A stretch of DNA of 21,381 bases from Blautia faecis (lineage in GTDB: Bacteria; Bacillota; Clostridia; Lachnospirales; Lachnospiraceae): assembly GCF_020554845.1 (NCBI RefSeq), contig NZ_JAJCIA010000055.1, positions 1 to 21,381 of the forward strand. The letters run 5' to 3'. Each line of letters starts with the position of its first letter. Within the stretch, counting starts at the first letter, position 1. The notes under the pieces were generated by a model, which worked only from the letters and a program-made list of their open reading frames with translations, ran no database searches and was not told where the DNA came from. This document shows positions 13,445 through 21,342 of the stretch, piece by piece. The position numbers were made by a program, and so were the translations under genes.

Positions 13445-13789
13445 ACTTATGGGAACGTATTGCGGATACTTTGTGAACTTTATCCTGATACAATGATTAT
13501 GCTGATGAAAGAAGGCATTCAGAATGGAATTACACTAGAAATACTTATGACAAAAAAACATAAGAAAACACCGGAAGAAAAAGCAGCTGTTGCGAAATAA
13601 AAGAAACAACAGATGAGAGCAAAACTGAAAAAAGAAACAAGAGATAATCTGGCTAAAGAAGAGATCTTGCAAGATGACCGATTTTTCTTTATTGCCGGTT
13701 ATACCTCCGGAGGTGCACCGTATGGTATCACCTGGGAGGAAATGGGTCTGAAACCTTGGGATGATTTGGAGGAAAATAAAATGGTGTAA
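13445..13789 (+). pseudogene. Interrupted ORF, hypothetical protein remnant
   Basis: One frame reads from 13445 to the TAA at 13787 but contains an internal TAA at 13598-13600. Before it are CELYPDTMIMLMKEGIQNG and TLEILMTKKHKKTPEEKAA; after it are DNLAKEEILQDDRFFFIAGY and GGAPYGITWEEMGLKPWDD. Both sides look like real protein, so I infer a nonsense mutation in a gene that has also lost its 5' end. The distal 58 codons have their own ATG (13613) but no ribosome binding site. The family is not recognised with certainty. Confidence 0.55.
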
Positions 13790-14112
13790 AAGTGGTGTAA
13801 ATAAACAAAAATCAGCTGTGAAGACTATTGAAAACTATTGAAAACAATACGCTTCTCATATAAATATGCAAAAAAAAGTGGGTTGTTATATTTTTTTACA
13901 TATAAAAAGAAATTGTGAAATTTTTATCTTTAAATGTGCGAAAATTATGAAAATTATGCGTATTCATATACTTATACAGAAGAATTTTCATGTAATAAAG
14001 CTAAAAAATGAAGCGTAGCGGTAGAATACGGAGCTGATTTGCACAATAAAATATAAAAAAACCAAATAAATCAATACGTCATTTAAAAACAAATTCTTAA
14101 CAAATAATGAAC

Positions 14113-14283
14113 TTATCATACAGAAAGGCGGAAAAGCCCGGAAATACAGTATTTGTGCGGCTTTGGGAAATTTTGTACCTATCGTATCTTATCGTAATTT
14201 ATCGTATCTTGATGAAAAAATGGTGTAGTAAATGGTGTAGTAATGGCTTAAGATGGACACAATAAATGGAAATATACAAATTG
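14113..14283. repeat. Iteron module, copy A
   Basis: In order it holds: a hairpin with arms AAAGCC/GGCTTT (14133-14164) around the inner palindrome AAATAC-A-GTATTT (14142-14154); three contiguous 10-bp iterons ATCGTATCTT, ATCGTAATTT, ATCGTATCTT (14181-14210); then GATGAAAAAA and two TGGTGTA units (14221-14227 and 14233-14239); and ATGGACA-AATAAATGG. The same order recurs in copy B. Confidence 0.85.
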
Positions 14284-14360
14284 CTAACTTTAGTAACGAA
14301 TTCCCGTGACTTCAGCCATGAAATTTTCACCTAAAGATTTAAAAATAAACAAAAGATTGC

Positions 14361-14520
14361 TTTATCATATAAAAAGGCAGAAAAGCCCGGAAATATAGTA
14401 TTTGTGCGGCTTTGGGGAATTTTGTACTTATCGTATTTTGTCGTAATCTATCGTATCTTGATGAAAAAATGGTGTACTAATGGTTTAAAATGGACATAAT
14501 AAATGGGAATGTACAAATTG
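14361..14520. repeat. Iteron module, copy B
   Basis: A direct, imperfect repeat of copy A starting about 248 bp later. It retains the AAAGCC/GGCTTT hairpin and three 10-bp iterons (14430-14459: ATCGTATTTT, GTCGTAATCT, ATCGTATCTT), but has only one TGGTGTA unit (14470-14476). The 13382-14659 stretch has no intact gene; apart from the ORF remnant and these repeats it is AT-rich. Confidence 0.85.
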
Positions 14521-14546
14521 AACAAAAACCAATATGTATGTCAAAA

Positions 14547-14567
14547 AGAGCCTGCAAAGGCTTTTTT
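14547..14567 (+). terminator. Short terminator-like hairpin after copy B
   Basis: AGCCT (14549-14553) pairs with AGGCT (14558-14562) around a 4-nt loop and is followed by a run of T. No intact gene lies just upstream, so it may insulate the Rpn gene promoter. Confidence 0.65.
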
Positions 14568-14592
14568 ATTATTGTTTGAACTGAAGAAACAT

Positions 14593-14621
14593 TTGACGAA
14601 ATTTTTGCTCTGTTGTATGAT
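14593..14621 (+). promoter_or_regulatory. Promoter of the Rpn-type gene
   Basis: TTGACG (14593-14598), a 17-nt spacer and TATGAT (14616-14621), about 40 nt before the start codon. Confidence 0.7.
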
Positions 14622-14659
14622 TGTTATACAAATATAACTTCTAATGTCAGGAGAAATTC

Positions 14660-15622
14660 ATGAACGTAAAAGACAGTATTTCTGCAACAATGGATTCCAT
14701 AGAAGGAAAAGAATCAGAAGATAAATCTGCCAAAAATATATTCTCATACAAACCAATTATGGGAAATATTTTAAAGTACACGGTAGCAGAATATAAAGAC
14801 TGCTCATTAGAGGAAATCATGGACTGTATCGAAGGCGATACCATCCAGACAGGAACTGCATTAGTGGAAGAGGATATGGCTCAAACCATCCGTGGAGAAA
14901 GAACAGAAACCAATGCTACAGGTGAGCCACCAGCAACTTTCGATGTTTTATTCCGTTCGCTGCTTCCAAATTCCCAAGATAATATTCTGGTAAACCTTCA
15001 TATTGACTTTGAACTTCAGAAAGAATATGATCTTGGTTATCCAGTTATAAAAAGAGGCATATACTATGGTTGCCGTAAGCTGTCAGCGCAGATAGATAAG
15101 ATCGGCAAGAATGGAGTTGCATATAAATACCTGGAGAAAGTATATAGCATTTGGATATGCCTTGAAGGTATACCCCAAAAGCTGCAGAATACTATATCTT
15201 ATTACAAAATACAGAATTACAAGAACGAAGGTTTTCAAAAAACAGATATCAAGATTAATACTGCCGAAGCAGACCTTATAGAAATAATCATCGTAAGACT
15301 TGGCGGAGAAAATCAAGATCAAAAAGGACTCGTTGATTTTTTATATGGATTGTTTTCTGGGAATCAGGAAAAAGTATTATCATATATTCCGGACTCTGAT
15401 AAACCGGTCCGACAAAAGGAGGTGGCTGATATGTTAAGTATGATTTCCTATGCCGAGGAAAATGGTATAAAAAAAGGCGAAAAAAAAGGCGAAAAAAAGG
15501 GTGAAAACCGTTTAGGAACGCTTATGAATATTCTTCTGAAGAACAAACGTTATTCGGATGCAGAGAAGGCCTCTGAGGATGAAGAGTATCGTGAGGAGCT
15601 TTATAAAGAATATAGATTATAA
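14660..15622 (+). CDS. Rpn family recombination-promoting nuclease / PD-(D/E)XK 'transposase'
   Basis: A 320-residue member of the Rpn/PDDEXK_2 family: DNA endonucleases that promote RecA-independent recombination and are abundant in Lachnospiraceae. The nuclease core lies at about residues 92-160: D95 in TFDVLFRSLLP, E118-L-Q120 in DFELQKEYDLGYP, and the KRGIYYGCRKLSAQ helix. A helical region follows. The C-terminal third carries IKKGEKKGEKKGE (about residues 270-282), encoded by A-rich 12-nt repeats. An AGGAG site precedes ATG 14660. It stands as a single-gene unit with its own promoter and terminator, directly before the MBL-protease module. Confidence 0.88.
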   Translation: MNVKDSISATMDSIEGKESEDKSAKNIFSYKPIMGNILKYTVAEYKDCSLEEIMDCIEGDTIQTGTALVEEDMAQTIRGERTETNATGEPPATFDVLFRSLLPNSQDNILVNLHIDFELQKEYDLGYPVIKRGIYYGCRKLSAQIDKIGKNGVAYKYLEKVYSIWICLEGIPQKLQNTISYYKIQNYKNEGFQKTDIKINTAEADLIEIIIVRLGGENQDQKGLVDFLYGLFSGNQEKVLSYIPDSDKPVRQKEVADMLSMISYAEENGIKKGEKKGEKKGENRLGTLMNILLKNKRYSDAEKASEDEEYREELYKEYRL

Positions 15623-15677
15623 TCATATTTAGAAGTACATTAGTAGAAATTGTATACGCTGAAATAAAATATTGATT

Positions 15678-15706
15678 GGGCAGGTCTATTTAGGCTTGCC
15701 CTTTTT
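15678..15706 (+). terminator. Terminator of the Rpn-type gene
   Basis: GGGCAGG (15678-15684) pairs with CTTGCCC (15695-15701), with one G-T wobble, and is followed by TTTTTC. It lies 55 nt after the stop codon. Confidence 0.85.
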
Positions 15707-15723
15707 CTAAAACTAGAAGATTA

Positions 15724-15756
15724 TTCCTAACGAAAATTTTTAGGAAAGTATCCTAA
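15724..15756. promoter_or_regulatory. Triple TCCTAA/TTAGGA operator-like array before the MBL gene
   Basis: TTCCTAA (15724-15730), TTAGGAA (15740-15746) and TCCTAA (15751-15756) alternate in orientation. The last two form a 6-5-6 dyad (TTAGGA-AAGTA-TCCTAA) and the first two a 7-9-7 dyad. It ends 28 nt before the MBL start codon. It could bind a repressor or form alternative RNA hairpins. A TATCCT within it could be a -10 box. Confidence 0.55.
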
Positions 15757-15784
15757 ATTTATGACAAAAATGGAAAGGACTACA

Positions 15785-16924
15785 ATGGAAATAAACGGAG
15801 TTACCATACAAATGCTCCCTGCGGCCTCAGGAGACTGTATATATTTGGAATTTCCAGATTCCGATTTTAGAATGTTGATTGATGGAGGTTATGCCAAAAC
15901 CTATCAAAAATACTTAAAAAAATTTTTGCGCAATCTGGCCGCTGAAGGAAAACGATTAAATCTAATCGTAGTCACACATATAGATAATGATCATATAAAT
16001 GGAATCAAAGCGTTATTGCGAGAAAATGGGGACGCTAAAGATCCCCAGATTATAGGAATTGACGAGATCTGGTTTAATGGATTGGATCAATGCATTGCTG
16101 CACGGAAATCAGAACAGACAATGACTTTTTCCTTGGAAAATATTTTAGAAAGTATGTCTCCATCTGAAATTAACCTTGATTATGAAAATGGAAGTCAAGA
16201 TATAAGTTATATTAGCGGTTGTCATCTAGCCCAATTAATTCAGTCTGGAGACTATCGTTGGAATATTTCAACCCCAAACAGTCTTGTATGCAACGAACAA
16301 ACTATTTTGTTTGGAGATTTAAAAATCAAAATATTAAATCCAACCATTGAAATTTTAAACGAAATGAAAGAAAATTGGCTTCATTATCTGAATGAAAAAT
16401 GTCACAAAAATATTGAAATTACAAAGGCATCATTATTTGATGCTGCTTTTGAGGGATTCTTTCTAAATAATGAAATTGATGTAGAAATAGAGCAAGAGGA
16501 AATTTCATATTCAGATGAATCATCGAATTGGTTAGATGAATATACCGAAAATAAAGAAGCGGAAATGGATTCAAAAACAACAAACTGTTCATCAATTTCA
16601 TTATTACTTGAATATAAAAATTTAAAAATGCTATTTCCCGGAGATAGCCCAATTCAACTATTTGAAAAAGAACTTCCAAAGGAGTTTGACCTTATAAAGC
16701 TTCCGCACCATGGTTCGATAAAAAATATTTCCTTGGAATTTATAAAAAATACAAAGGTAAAATATTATTTGTTATCTACAGATGGGAAACGGTATGGGCA
16801 TCCAGGAAAATCAGTAATTGCAAATATAATAAAGCACACGGAAGATAACACTAAATTGATAAAAAATTACAACGTTAGCTTGCTTACTGGATTAGGAGAG
16901 TTAGATGAAAGTTATAACAGATAA
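15785..16924 (+). CDS. ComEC-like metallo-beta-lactamase-fold hydrolase
   Basis: A 379-residue MBL-fold protein of the ComEC/Rec2-like group, which includes phosphodiesterases and nucleases. The metal motif is THIDNDHINGI (H65-x-D67-N-D69-H70), an HxDxDH variant of HxHxDH. D287 lies in FPGDS, H308/H309 in LPHHGS, and the ComEC-type YGHPGKS is near residue 338. There is a longer than usual acidic insertion at about residues 200-265. ATG 15785 is preferred for its AAAGG site; the frame extends to 15761 without one. It overlaps the protease gene by 20 bp, so the two are coupled. Beside a trypsin-like partner it resembles Avs1A of type I AVAST systems; this is an analogy, not a demonstrated orthology. 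Confidence 0.85.
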   Translation: MEINGVTIQMLPAASGDCIYLEFPDSDFRMLIDGGYAKTYQKYLKKFLRNLAAEGKRLNLIVVTHIDNDHINGIKALLRENGDAKDPQIIGIDEIWFNGLDQCIAARKSEQTMTFSLENILESMSPSEINLDYENGSQDISYISGCHLAQLIQSGDYRWNISTPNSLVCNEQTILFGDLKIKILNPTIEILNEMKENWLHYLNEKCHKNIEITKASLFDAAFEGFFLNNEIDVEIEQEEISYSDESSNWLDEYTENKEAEMDSKTTNCSSISLLLEYKNLKMLFPGDSPIQLFEKELPKEFDLIKLPHHGSIKNISLEFIKNTKVKYYLLSTDGKRYGHPGKSVIANIIKHTEDNTKLIKNYNVSLLTGLGELDESYNR

Positions 16925-18890
16925 AGAATTAGACAATACTACGTTTCAAATAAAATGCGGTGAAAATTACGGTACTGCATTTTTAATAAATGAAAACACA
17001 GCAATAACTGTGAAACATTGTCTTTATAATAACAAAGAAAAAAAATATGAAACAAATGCGGTGTTATTAGTTTACATCAATAACGAAGAAAAAAAGATTA
17101 ATGTAATTGTAGATAAACTATTTGATAATCGTTTTGATGAATTAGTTGTGCTACATTGCGAAGAAAAAATTAATGTTCCAACACTTTGTCTTGCATATGC
17201 AGATATCTGTATGTTTGAAGGCTTAAAAGCAATTGGGTTTGGAAAAAGCTATGAGCGCAAGAAAAGATGGATTAAACTACAAAATAGCAATTTTTTAAAT
17301 GATGGTATTTCTGAAAATATGATTTTAGATATACAAAATTCCAAAGCTATAGATTATCGTGGCTTTTCCGGAGCCCTAATAGCCGATACCTATAATTATG
17401 TTGTCGGAGTAATCAAAAGTCAACTTAATGAAAGTGGTAAAGCAAATGCATTGTTAGGAATTAGTCTAAAAAATCAGTTAGCATTCTGCAAAAAATATAA
17501 TCTTCAAATACAGAATAGAGAAAAAGCATTAGGCGATCATTTTGAAAAAGCAAGAATAACAGATTTTCGAGATGGTATAAATCAAAATGCATATTTTAAA
17601 AATAAGCAATATGAAAACATTGCTATTTCCACAAATTCGAAAGCTGAAACGGAAGACACAAAATTTTCGGAAGAAACGGCAAATCCTGATTGTAAAAAAC
17701 TTAGTTGGAATATTAAATATACAAGTGTAGAAGGTTTATTGGGAAATTCGAATAAACATAGAAACGAAAGAAAAGAGTTAACCAAGAAATGGGCTGAAGA
17801 ATTTGAGCAGTATCCCGGATGGCTTATAGTTCCAGCAGATTTCAGGCAACAGGTAAAAAGTTATACCAATGGAAAAGAACTTTTACAATGTAGCGAAAAA
17901 GAATTAGAATCTAATTTTGACTACTGTAATGAATTACTGGATTTTGCTTATGAATATACAAGGAGATATAAAAAATCTTGTTTGCCTTTAGATAAAAATA
18001 TTGAGAATAACTTATATAAAATATGGGATACTTTAAATTCTCACTCGGATTGGAAAGAAAAAAACAAGAATAAATGGTTTACAGTAGGGTTATATTTACT
18101 TGAAAACTATAGACAAAATATGGATGAAGAAAAGTGGAACAGCATTTGTGACCTGCTTAAACCTTGCACAAATTTTATAGTTGATGGCAAATATTATTTG
18201 AAACTTGAAGAAATTCTTATGAATTTATTCAAAATGGATCTGGAAAAAGTTCAGCTAGAACTGGTATCATGCTCTTTAGAAGAAATGCCTTATGAGGTAC
18301 GCTTAAGATTCATTGGCGTAATGACTGAATGTGGTCTTAATGAGGAAGCACTGAAAGCAGTAGAAGAACTTACCAACGATATACAAAAGAATAATAATGA
18401 AATAGCAGAGAGCAGCCCCCAAAACGTATATTTGAAGTCTCTGCTGGTATGTGCATTGTATTTAAAAGAACATTTACTATTTTGTATGAATCCATATAAG
18501 GAAGAAACCAGAAAAAAATGCAATGAAATTAATAATGAGATTTCTAAATATAAAAAGTATTATAACTGGGATAAAGAAAAAATTCTGTTTACAGACGGTG
18601 CATTAACCTGGTTAAAAAAAGAATCTCCAGAACCGGAATTTGAGTTAAATCGGGAATCCATTACTTTGGTTAGATCTGAGAACAATTGTTGGGAGGCATA
18701 TTCTGTTTTTAAAAGCATTGAATATAGTGGATTTCCATTATATCTTCGAAGTAAAAGTTTACTGAATAATCAGCAGGATATTTTAGTAAAAAGCTTGTTA
18801 TCTTACTATCCTCAATATACATGGCAGCTTTTATTGCGTCTTGGAAAAACCAATATAATTAAAAAATGTATTACAAGGGAATATTTATGA
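16905..18890 (+). CDS. Trypsin-like serine protease with long helical extension (interrupted by TGA)
   Basis: A 661-codon frame. Residues 1-200 are a chymotrypsin-fold protease with H38 in AITVKHCL, D78 in NRFDELVVL and S155 in YRGFSGALI: a complete catalytic triad. No signal peptide is present, so it is intracellular. Residues about 210-270 form a polar linker. Residues 290-310 carry KKWAEEFEQYPGWLIVP, and from there to the end the sequence is helical and repeat-like. No Walker A/B motifs are seen. GGAGAG precedes ATG 16905, inside the end of the MBL gene. The frame stops at TGA 18888-18890 but stays open on the far side, so the full protein would be about 1190 residues. It is probably a protease effector coupled to a sensor array. 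Confidence 0.8.
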   Translation: MKVITDKELDNTTFQIKCGENYGTAFLINENTAITVKHCLYNNKEKKYETNAVLLVYINNEEKKINVIVDKLFDNRFDELVVLHCEEKINVPTLCLAYADICMFEGLKAIGFGKSYERKKRWIKLQNSNFLNDGISENMILDIQNSKAIDYRGFSGALIADTYNYVVGVIKSQLNESGKANALLGISLKNQLAFCKKYNLQIQNREKALGDHFEKARITDFRDGINQNAYFKNKQYENIAISTNSKAETEDTKFSEETANPDCKKLSWNIKYTSVEGLLGNSNKHRNERKELTKKWAEEFEQYPGWLIVPADFRQQVKSYTNGKELLQCSEKELESNFDYCNELLDFAYEYTRRYKKSCLPLDKNIENNLYKIWDTLNSHSDWKEKNKNKWFTVGLYLLENYRQNMDEEKWNSICDLLKPCTNFIVDGKYYLKLEEILMNLFKMDLEKVQLELVSCSLEEMPYEVRLRFIGVMTECGLNEEALKAVEELTNDIQKNNNEIAESSPQNVYLKSLLVCALYLKEHLLFCMNPYKEETRKKCNEINNEISKYKKYYNWDKEKILFTDGALTWLKKESPEPEFELNRESITLVRSENNCWEAYSVFKSIEYSGFPLYLRSKSLLNNQQDILVKSLLSYYPQYTWQLLLRLGKTNIIKKCITREYL

Positions 18891-20477
18891 TCCGAGCACA
18901 GAGAGGAAACCGATAGACTTTTTGAATATGTATATAATGCGATAATGAATAATATAGGAAATTTTCAGAAATATGATCCATGGTATGACCAAAATATTTA
19001 TACCTCTATTGTAGCATCCGGAATTCCTATTTTAGAAAGAATGTGTGCTGTATTAGATTCTGTGCAGCAGGGAAAAATGATAGACTTGATGATCCGATTG
19101 ATCGGAGAAAATGTTGTGAAAGATCAAAGATTGTTAAATCAATTCATTTCCTCTGTTATGAATCAAACTGCAGATTATATTAAAAGGACTAAAATAAATG
19201 CATTATTAACTTGCTCAATGAAAAAGAGAGAAAATATACTTGGAGTAGTACAGCTTGATCCTTTTGATGTGTTTACAGAGTATGAATTATCAAATCCATT
19301 GTATAGAAAAGCTCATCTTGAACCTAAAGTTATTAAAACAATATTTGATATAGGAAAACAACAGAAAATAAATCGAACCTCAGTATTGGCCAGAATGGGG
19401 CAGTTATATACATGGGGAAAATTAACTAAAGAACAAGAAGTTACTTTTGGAGAATTATTATGGAGTGAGCTTAATGAAGATACGCAGTTGCCAGATCTAG
19501 AGCAATATTATTTTTTTGTATTTATGAAATGGCCACATCCAGAAGAAATAGCGCCCTTAGAGAGAATAAAAAAGGTTTTTATCAATGAAAAAGTATCTTC
19601 AAAATGGAAAGAGGATATAAGAGGCAGGAATTTTAAAGAAATATCATATTGGGAACAATTGGAGATTTGGAATAGGTATTATGTAGATAAATGGTCTGCA
19701 GAAGAAAAAGAATGGTTTTTGGAACTGTTTATCGGCTGTTGTTCAGATATGGTAAAATACTGGAAAGAAAGCAAATTTGATTTTCAATTTACTTTTTCAA
19801 AATGGCACATGAAAATGATGATTCGTGCGATTGCATCTTTTGGCAGAAATGGTTGGAAAGGAACTAATCCGGTTCAGTCCAATAAACTTTGTACCCTGCT
19901 AAAAGAATTCTACGATGAAGGAATTTATTCATGGGAAGTAGAAGCAATGTTTCTTGCAGATGAAAAAATTCCAGACTTTATAAAAGAAATGTTGGAACTA
20001 ATGTATGAAACTGAATCAGATATGGTATTTTCAGCTACAATGGCAGTTGAAAAGTGTCTGGAAACAATTATGGATCAGCAATTAAAAGAAAACACCCTGC
20101 TGGAATTACTTAATTTAATTAAAGCACGAAAAGAACCCGGATTGGAATATTTCTTGATGATTATACATAATACTTTTTACCGAGCAGATTCTCTTTTTCC
20201 ATCAAAAATCAAGGACAGGGTTTCACAAGTACTTAGGTTAGTAGAAAAATATACGCGAACCAATTTTCAAACTATGACGCAAAGAGAGTTTAAAGAGAAC
20301 ATTAAAATAAGAAAACAATGTGCTACTCTTGCTTTCTTGGTATATTGTTATGAAGATACATTTTCGGAAGGCCAACATTGCCCTGAAGTAGAAGAATGGA
20401 AAAATATATGCACTGGTGAGAAAGCAGAAAATGAATTTGCTGAAGTAAAAAATTGTTGGTTACTTCCTGAACTGTAA
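18891..20477 (+). CDS. Distal half of the protease-sensor protein (same frame, after TGA)
   Basis: Directly after the TGA the same frame is open for 528 codons and then stops at 20475-20477. The first 18 codons (SEHREETDRLFEYVYNAI) read like normal protein, so the original gene was continuous. The first ATG is at 18945 (510 residues) and has no ribosome binding site, so independent translation would be weak. The sequence is almost entirely helical, rich in W, Y and charged residues (KWHMKMMIRAIASFG, WEVEAMFLADEKIPDFIKEML). It fits a HEAT/TPR-like solenoid of the kind used as a sensor in defence proteins. No enzyme motif was found. Confidence 0.6.
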   Translation, partial: SEHREETDRLFEYVYNAIMNNIGNFQKYDPWYDQNIYTSIVASGIPILERMCAVLDSVQQGKMIDLMIRLIGENVVKDQRLLNQFISSVMNQTADYIKRTKINALLTCSMKKRENILGVVQLDPFDVFTEYELSNPLYRKAHLEPKVIKTIFDIGKQQKINRTSVLARMGQLYTWGKLTKEQEVTFGELLWSELNEDTQLPDLEQYYFFVFMKWPHPEEIAPLERIKKVFINEKVSSKWKEDIRGRNFKEISYWEQLEIWNRYYVDKWSAEEKEWFLELFIGCCSDMVKYWKESKFDFQFTFSKWHMKMMIRAIASFGRNGWKGTNPVQSNKLCTLLKEFYDEGIYSWEVEAMFLADEKIPDFIKEMLELMYETESDMVFSATMAVEKCLETIMDQQLKENTLLELLNLIKARKEPGLEYFLMIIHNTFYRADSLFPSKIKDRVSQVLRLVEKYTRTNFQTMTQREFKENIKIRKQCATLAFLVYCYEDTFSEGQHCPEVEEWKNICTGEKAENEFAEVKNCWLLPEL

Positions 20478-20544
20478 ATATGTAAATGAATTGTCGGGAA
20501 AAGGGTACATGAATTGAAAGAGACACAGAAAGGGGCCACCGCTT

Positions 20545-20754
20545 ATGTGCCACGAAATGGAGAAAATTTATAGTGAGGGAATGGAAAGTGGCGAGAAGCG
20601 CGGTATAGAGAAAAGCGAACTCAAAAAAGCAAAAGAAACAGCCCTTTCCATGGCAGAAGAGGGCATGGACGTAAAAATGATTGCCCGTCTGGTTAAGGTG
20701 AACGAAAAAGAGGTCCAGAAATGGATTGATGAAAGTTTATGCGTAATGAAATAG
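20545..20754 (+). pseudogene. C-terminal fragment of an Rpn-type nuclease
   Basis: A 69-codon frame with GMESGEKRGIEKSELKKAKETALSMAEEGM and IARLVKVNEKEVQKWI. This is the typical tail of Lachnospiraceae Rpn/PDDEXK_2 proteins: a GEKRG-rich coil followed by a small helix-turn-helix-like segment. The nuclease core is missing. The frame is open upstream only to about 20515 (KGPPL before the ATG), and no clear ribosome binding site fits. It is inferred to be a remnant from recombination at the end of the protease module. Confidence 0.65.
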
Positions 20755-20800
20755 TATTCATTATAAAAAAAATTCTGTAGATAATATTCTTGTATGATAG

Positions 20801-20839
20801 TAAGGGTGACTAGCTTAAAATTTAGGCTTTTCACCCTTA
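20801..20839. terminator. Hairpin between the Rpn fragment and the IS66 remnant
   Basis: TAAGGGTGA (20801-20809) and TCACCCTTA (20831-20839) pair perfectly, and an inner GCTTAAA/TTTAGGC stem can extend the fold. It may be a bidirectional terminator or an element end. Confidence 0.5.
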
Positions 20840-20941
20840 GTTTATACAGAATAGTAGTTGAATAACATATCCCAAAAGGAAAAGAGTAAACGATAGAACC
20901 TGAGTACCTTGAAAAATATTAGACCGCTTTCAGCGGCCATA

Positions 20942-21157
20942 TCATTTTTCAGCTGTTTTCTTGGGCTTCCCGATATGTTCTGGTAAAGACTTGGACCATG
21001 GCTTTCGTATATTTTCTGGAAGTGTTTCTGACCAAGGTAGAAGCTCTTCCAGAAAATTGCTATTTTTATCATCCATATGTTTTGGTATCTCTGTCAGCAG
21101 ATATTCAAAATACTCATGTGGCTTCAGTTGGTTTGCCTTCGCTGTTTCGGATTCCTC
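20942..21157 (-). pseudogene. IS66-family transposase C-terminal remnant
   Basis: The minus strand encodes TAKANQLKPHEYFEYLLTEI, then FLEELLPWSETLPENIRKP, ending at TGA (20944-20942). This matches the C-terminal end of IS66 transposases (AKANGLxPYxYLxYLLxxLP ... LLPW). Only about 70 codons remain. The catalytic region is absent and the fragment begins right at the stop codon of the upstream small gene. A CCGCT/AGCGG hairpin follows at 20924-20936. Confidence 0.8.
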
Positions 21158-21337
21158 TTATATATGCTCCAGTTTCTCCTGCTGCCTATAATACTCATCT
21201 ATATACGCCATCAAAGCCCGCTCAATAGCCAGAGTTTTGGTCTGCCCGGAATCTTCGCAATATTGGGTAAGTCGTTCGTACACAGTTTTATCTATTCTCA
21301 GCGACAATGGATAGTTGTCTTTTTTCGGTCTAGGCAT
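21158..21337 (-). CDS. Small ribbon-helix-helix (CopG/Arc-like) protein
   Basis: A 59-residue protein, MPRPKKDNYPLSLRIDKTVY followed by two helices: ERLTQYCEDSGQ and LAIERALMAYIDEYYRQQ. A basic strand (residues 8-16) followed by two helices is the ribbon-helix-helix DNA-binding fold, common in antitoxins and plasmid or conjugative-element regulators. ATG 21337 has AAAGG about 9 nt upstream. An ATG at 21346 in the same frame overlaps the stop of the upstream gene (ATGA) and could also be used. No toxin is seen downstream; an IS66 remnant follows immediately. Confidence 0.75.
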   Translation of the reverse strand: MPRPKKDNYPLSLRIDKTVYERLTQYCEDSGQTKTLAIERALMAYIDEYYRQQEKLEHI

Positions 21338-21342
21338 TTGAA

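Noticed and set aside
14113..14520. CRISPR array or leader
   Set aside because: There are only two long imperfect copies with internal 10-bp iterons, no regular spacers and no cas genes.
17220..17250. GFGKS in the protease as a Walker A motif
   Set aside because: It lies inside the chymotrypsin fold (residues 111-115) on a strand before S155 and lacks the GxxxxGK spacing; no Walker B follows.
18888..18930. Selenocysteine insertion at the TGA of the protease gene
   Set aside because: No convincing GC-rich bacterial SECIS-like hairpin follows the TGA, the position is in a helical repeat and not at a redox site, and no Sec genes are in the window.
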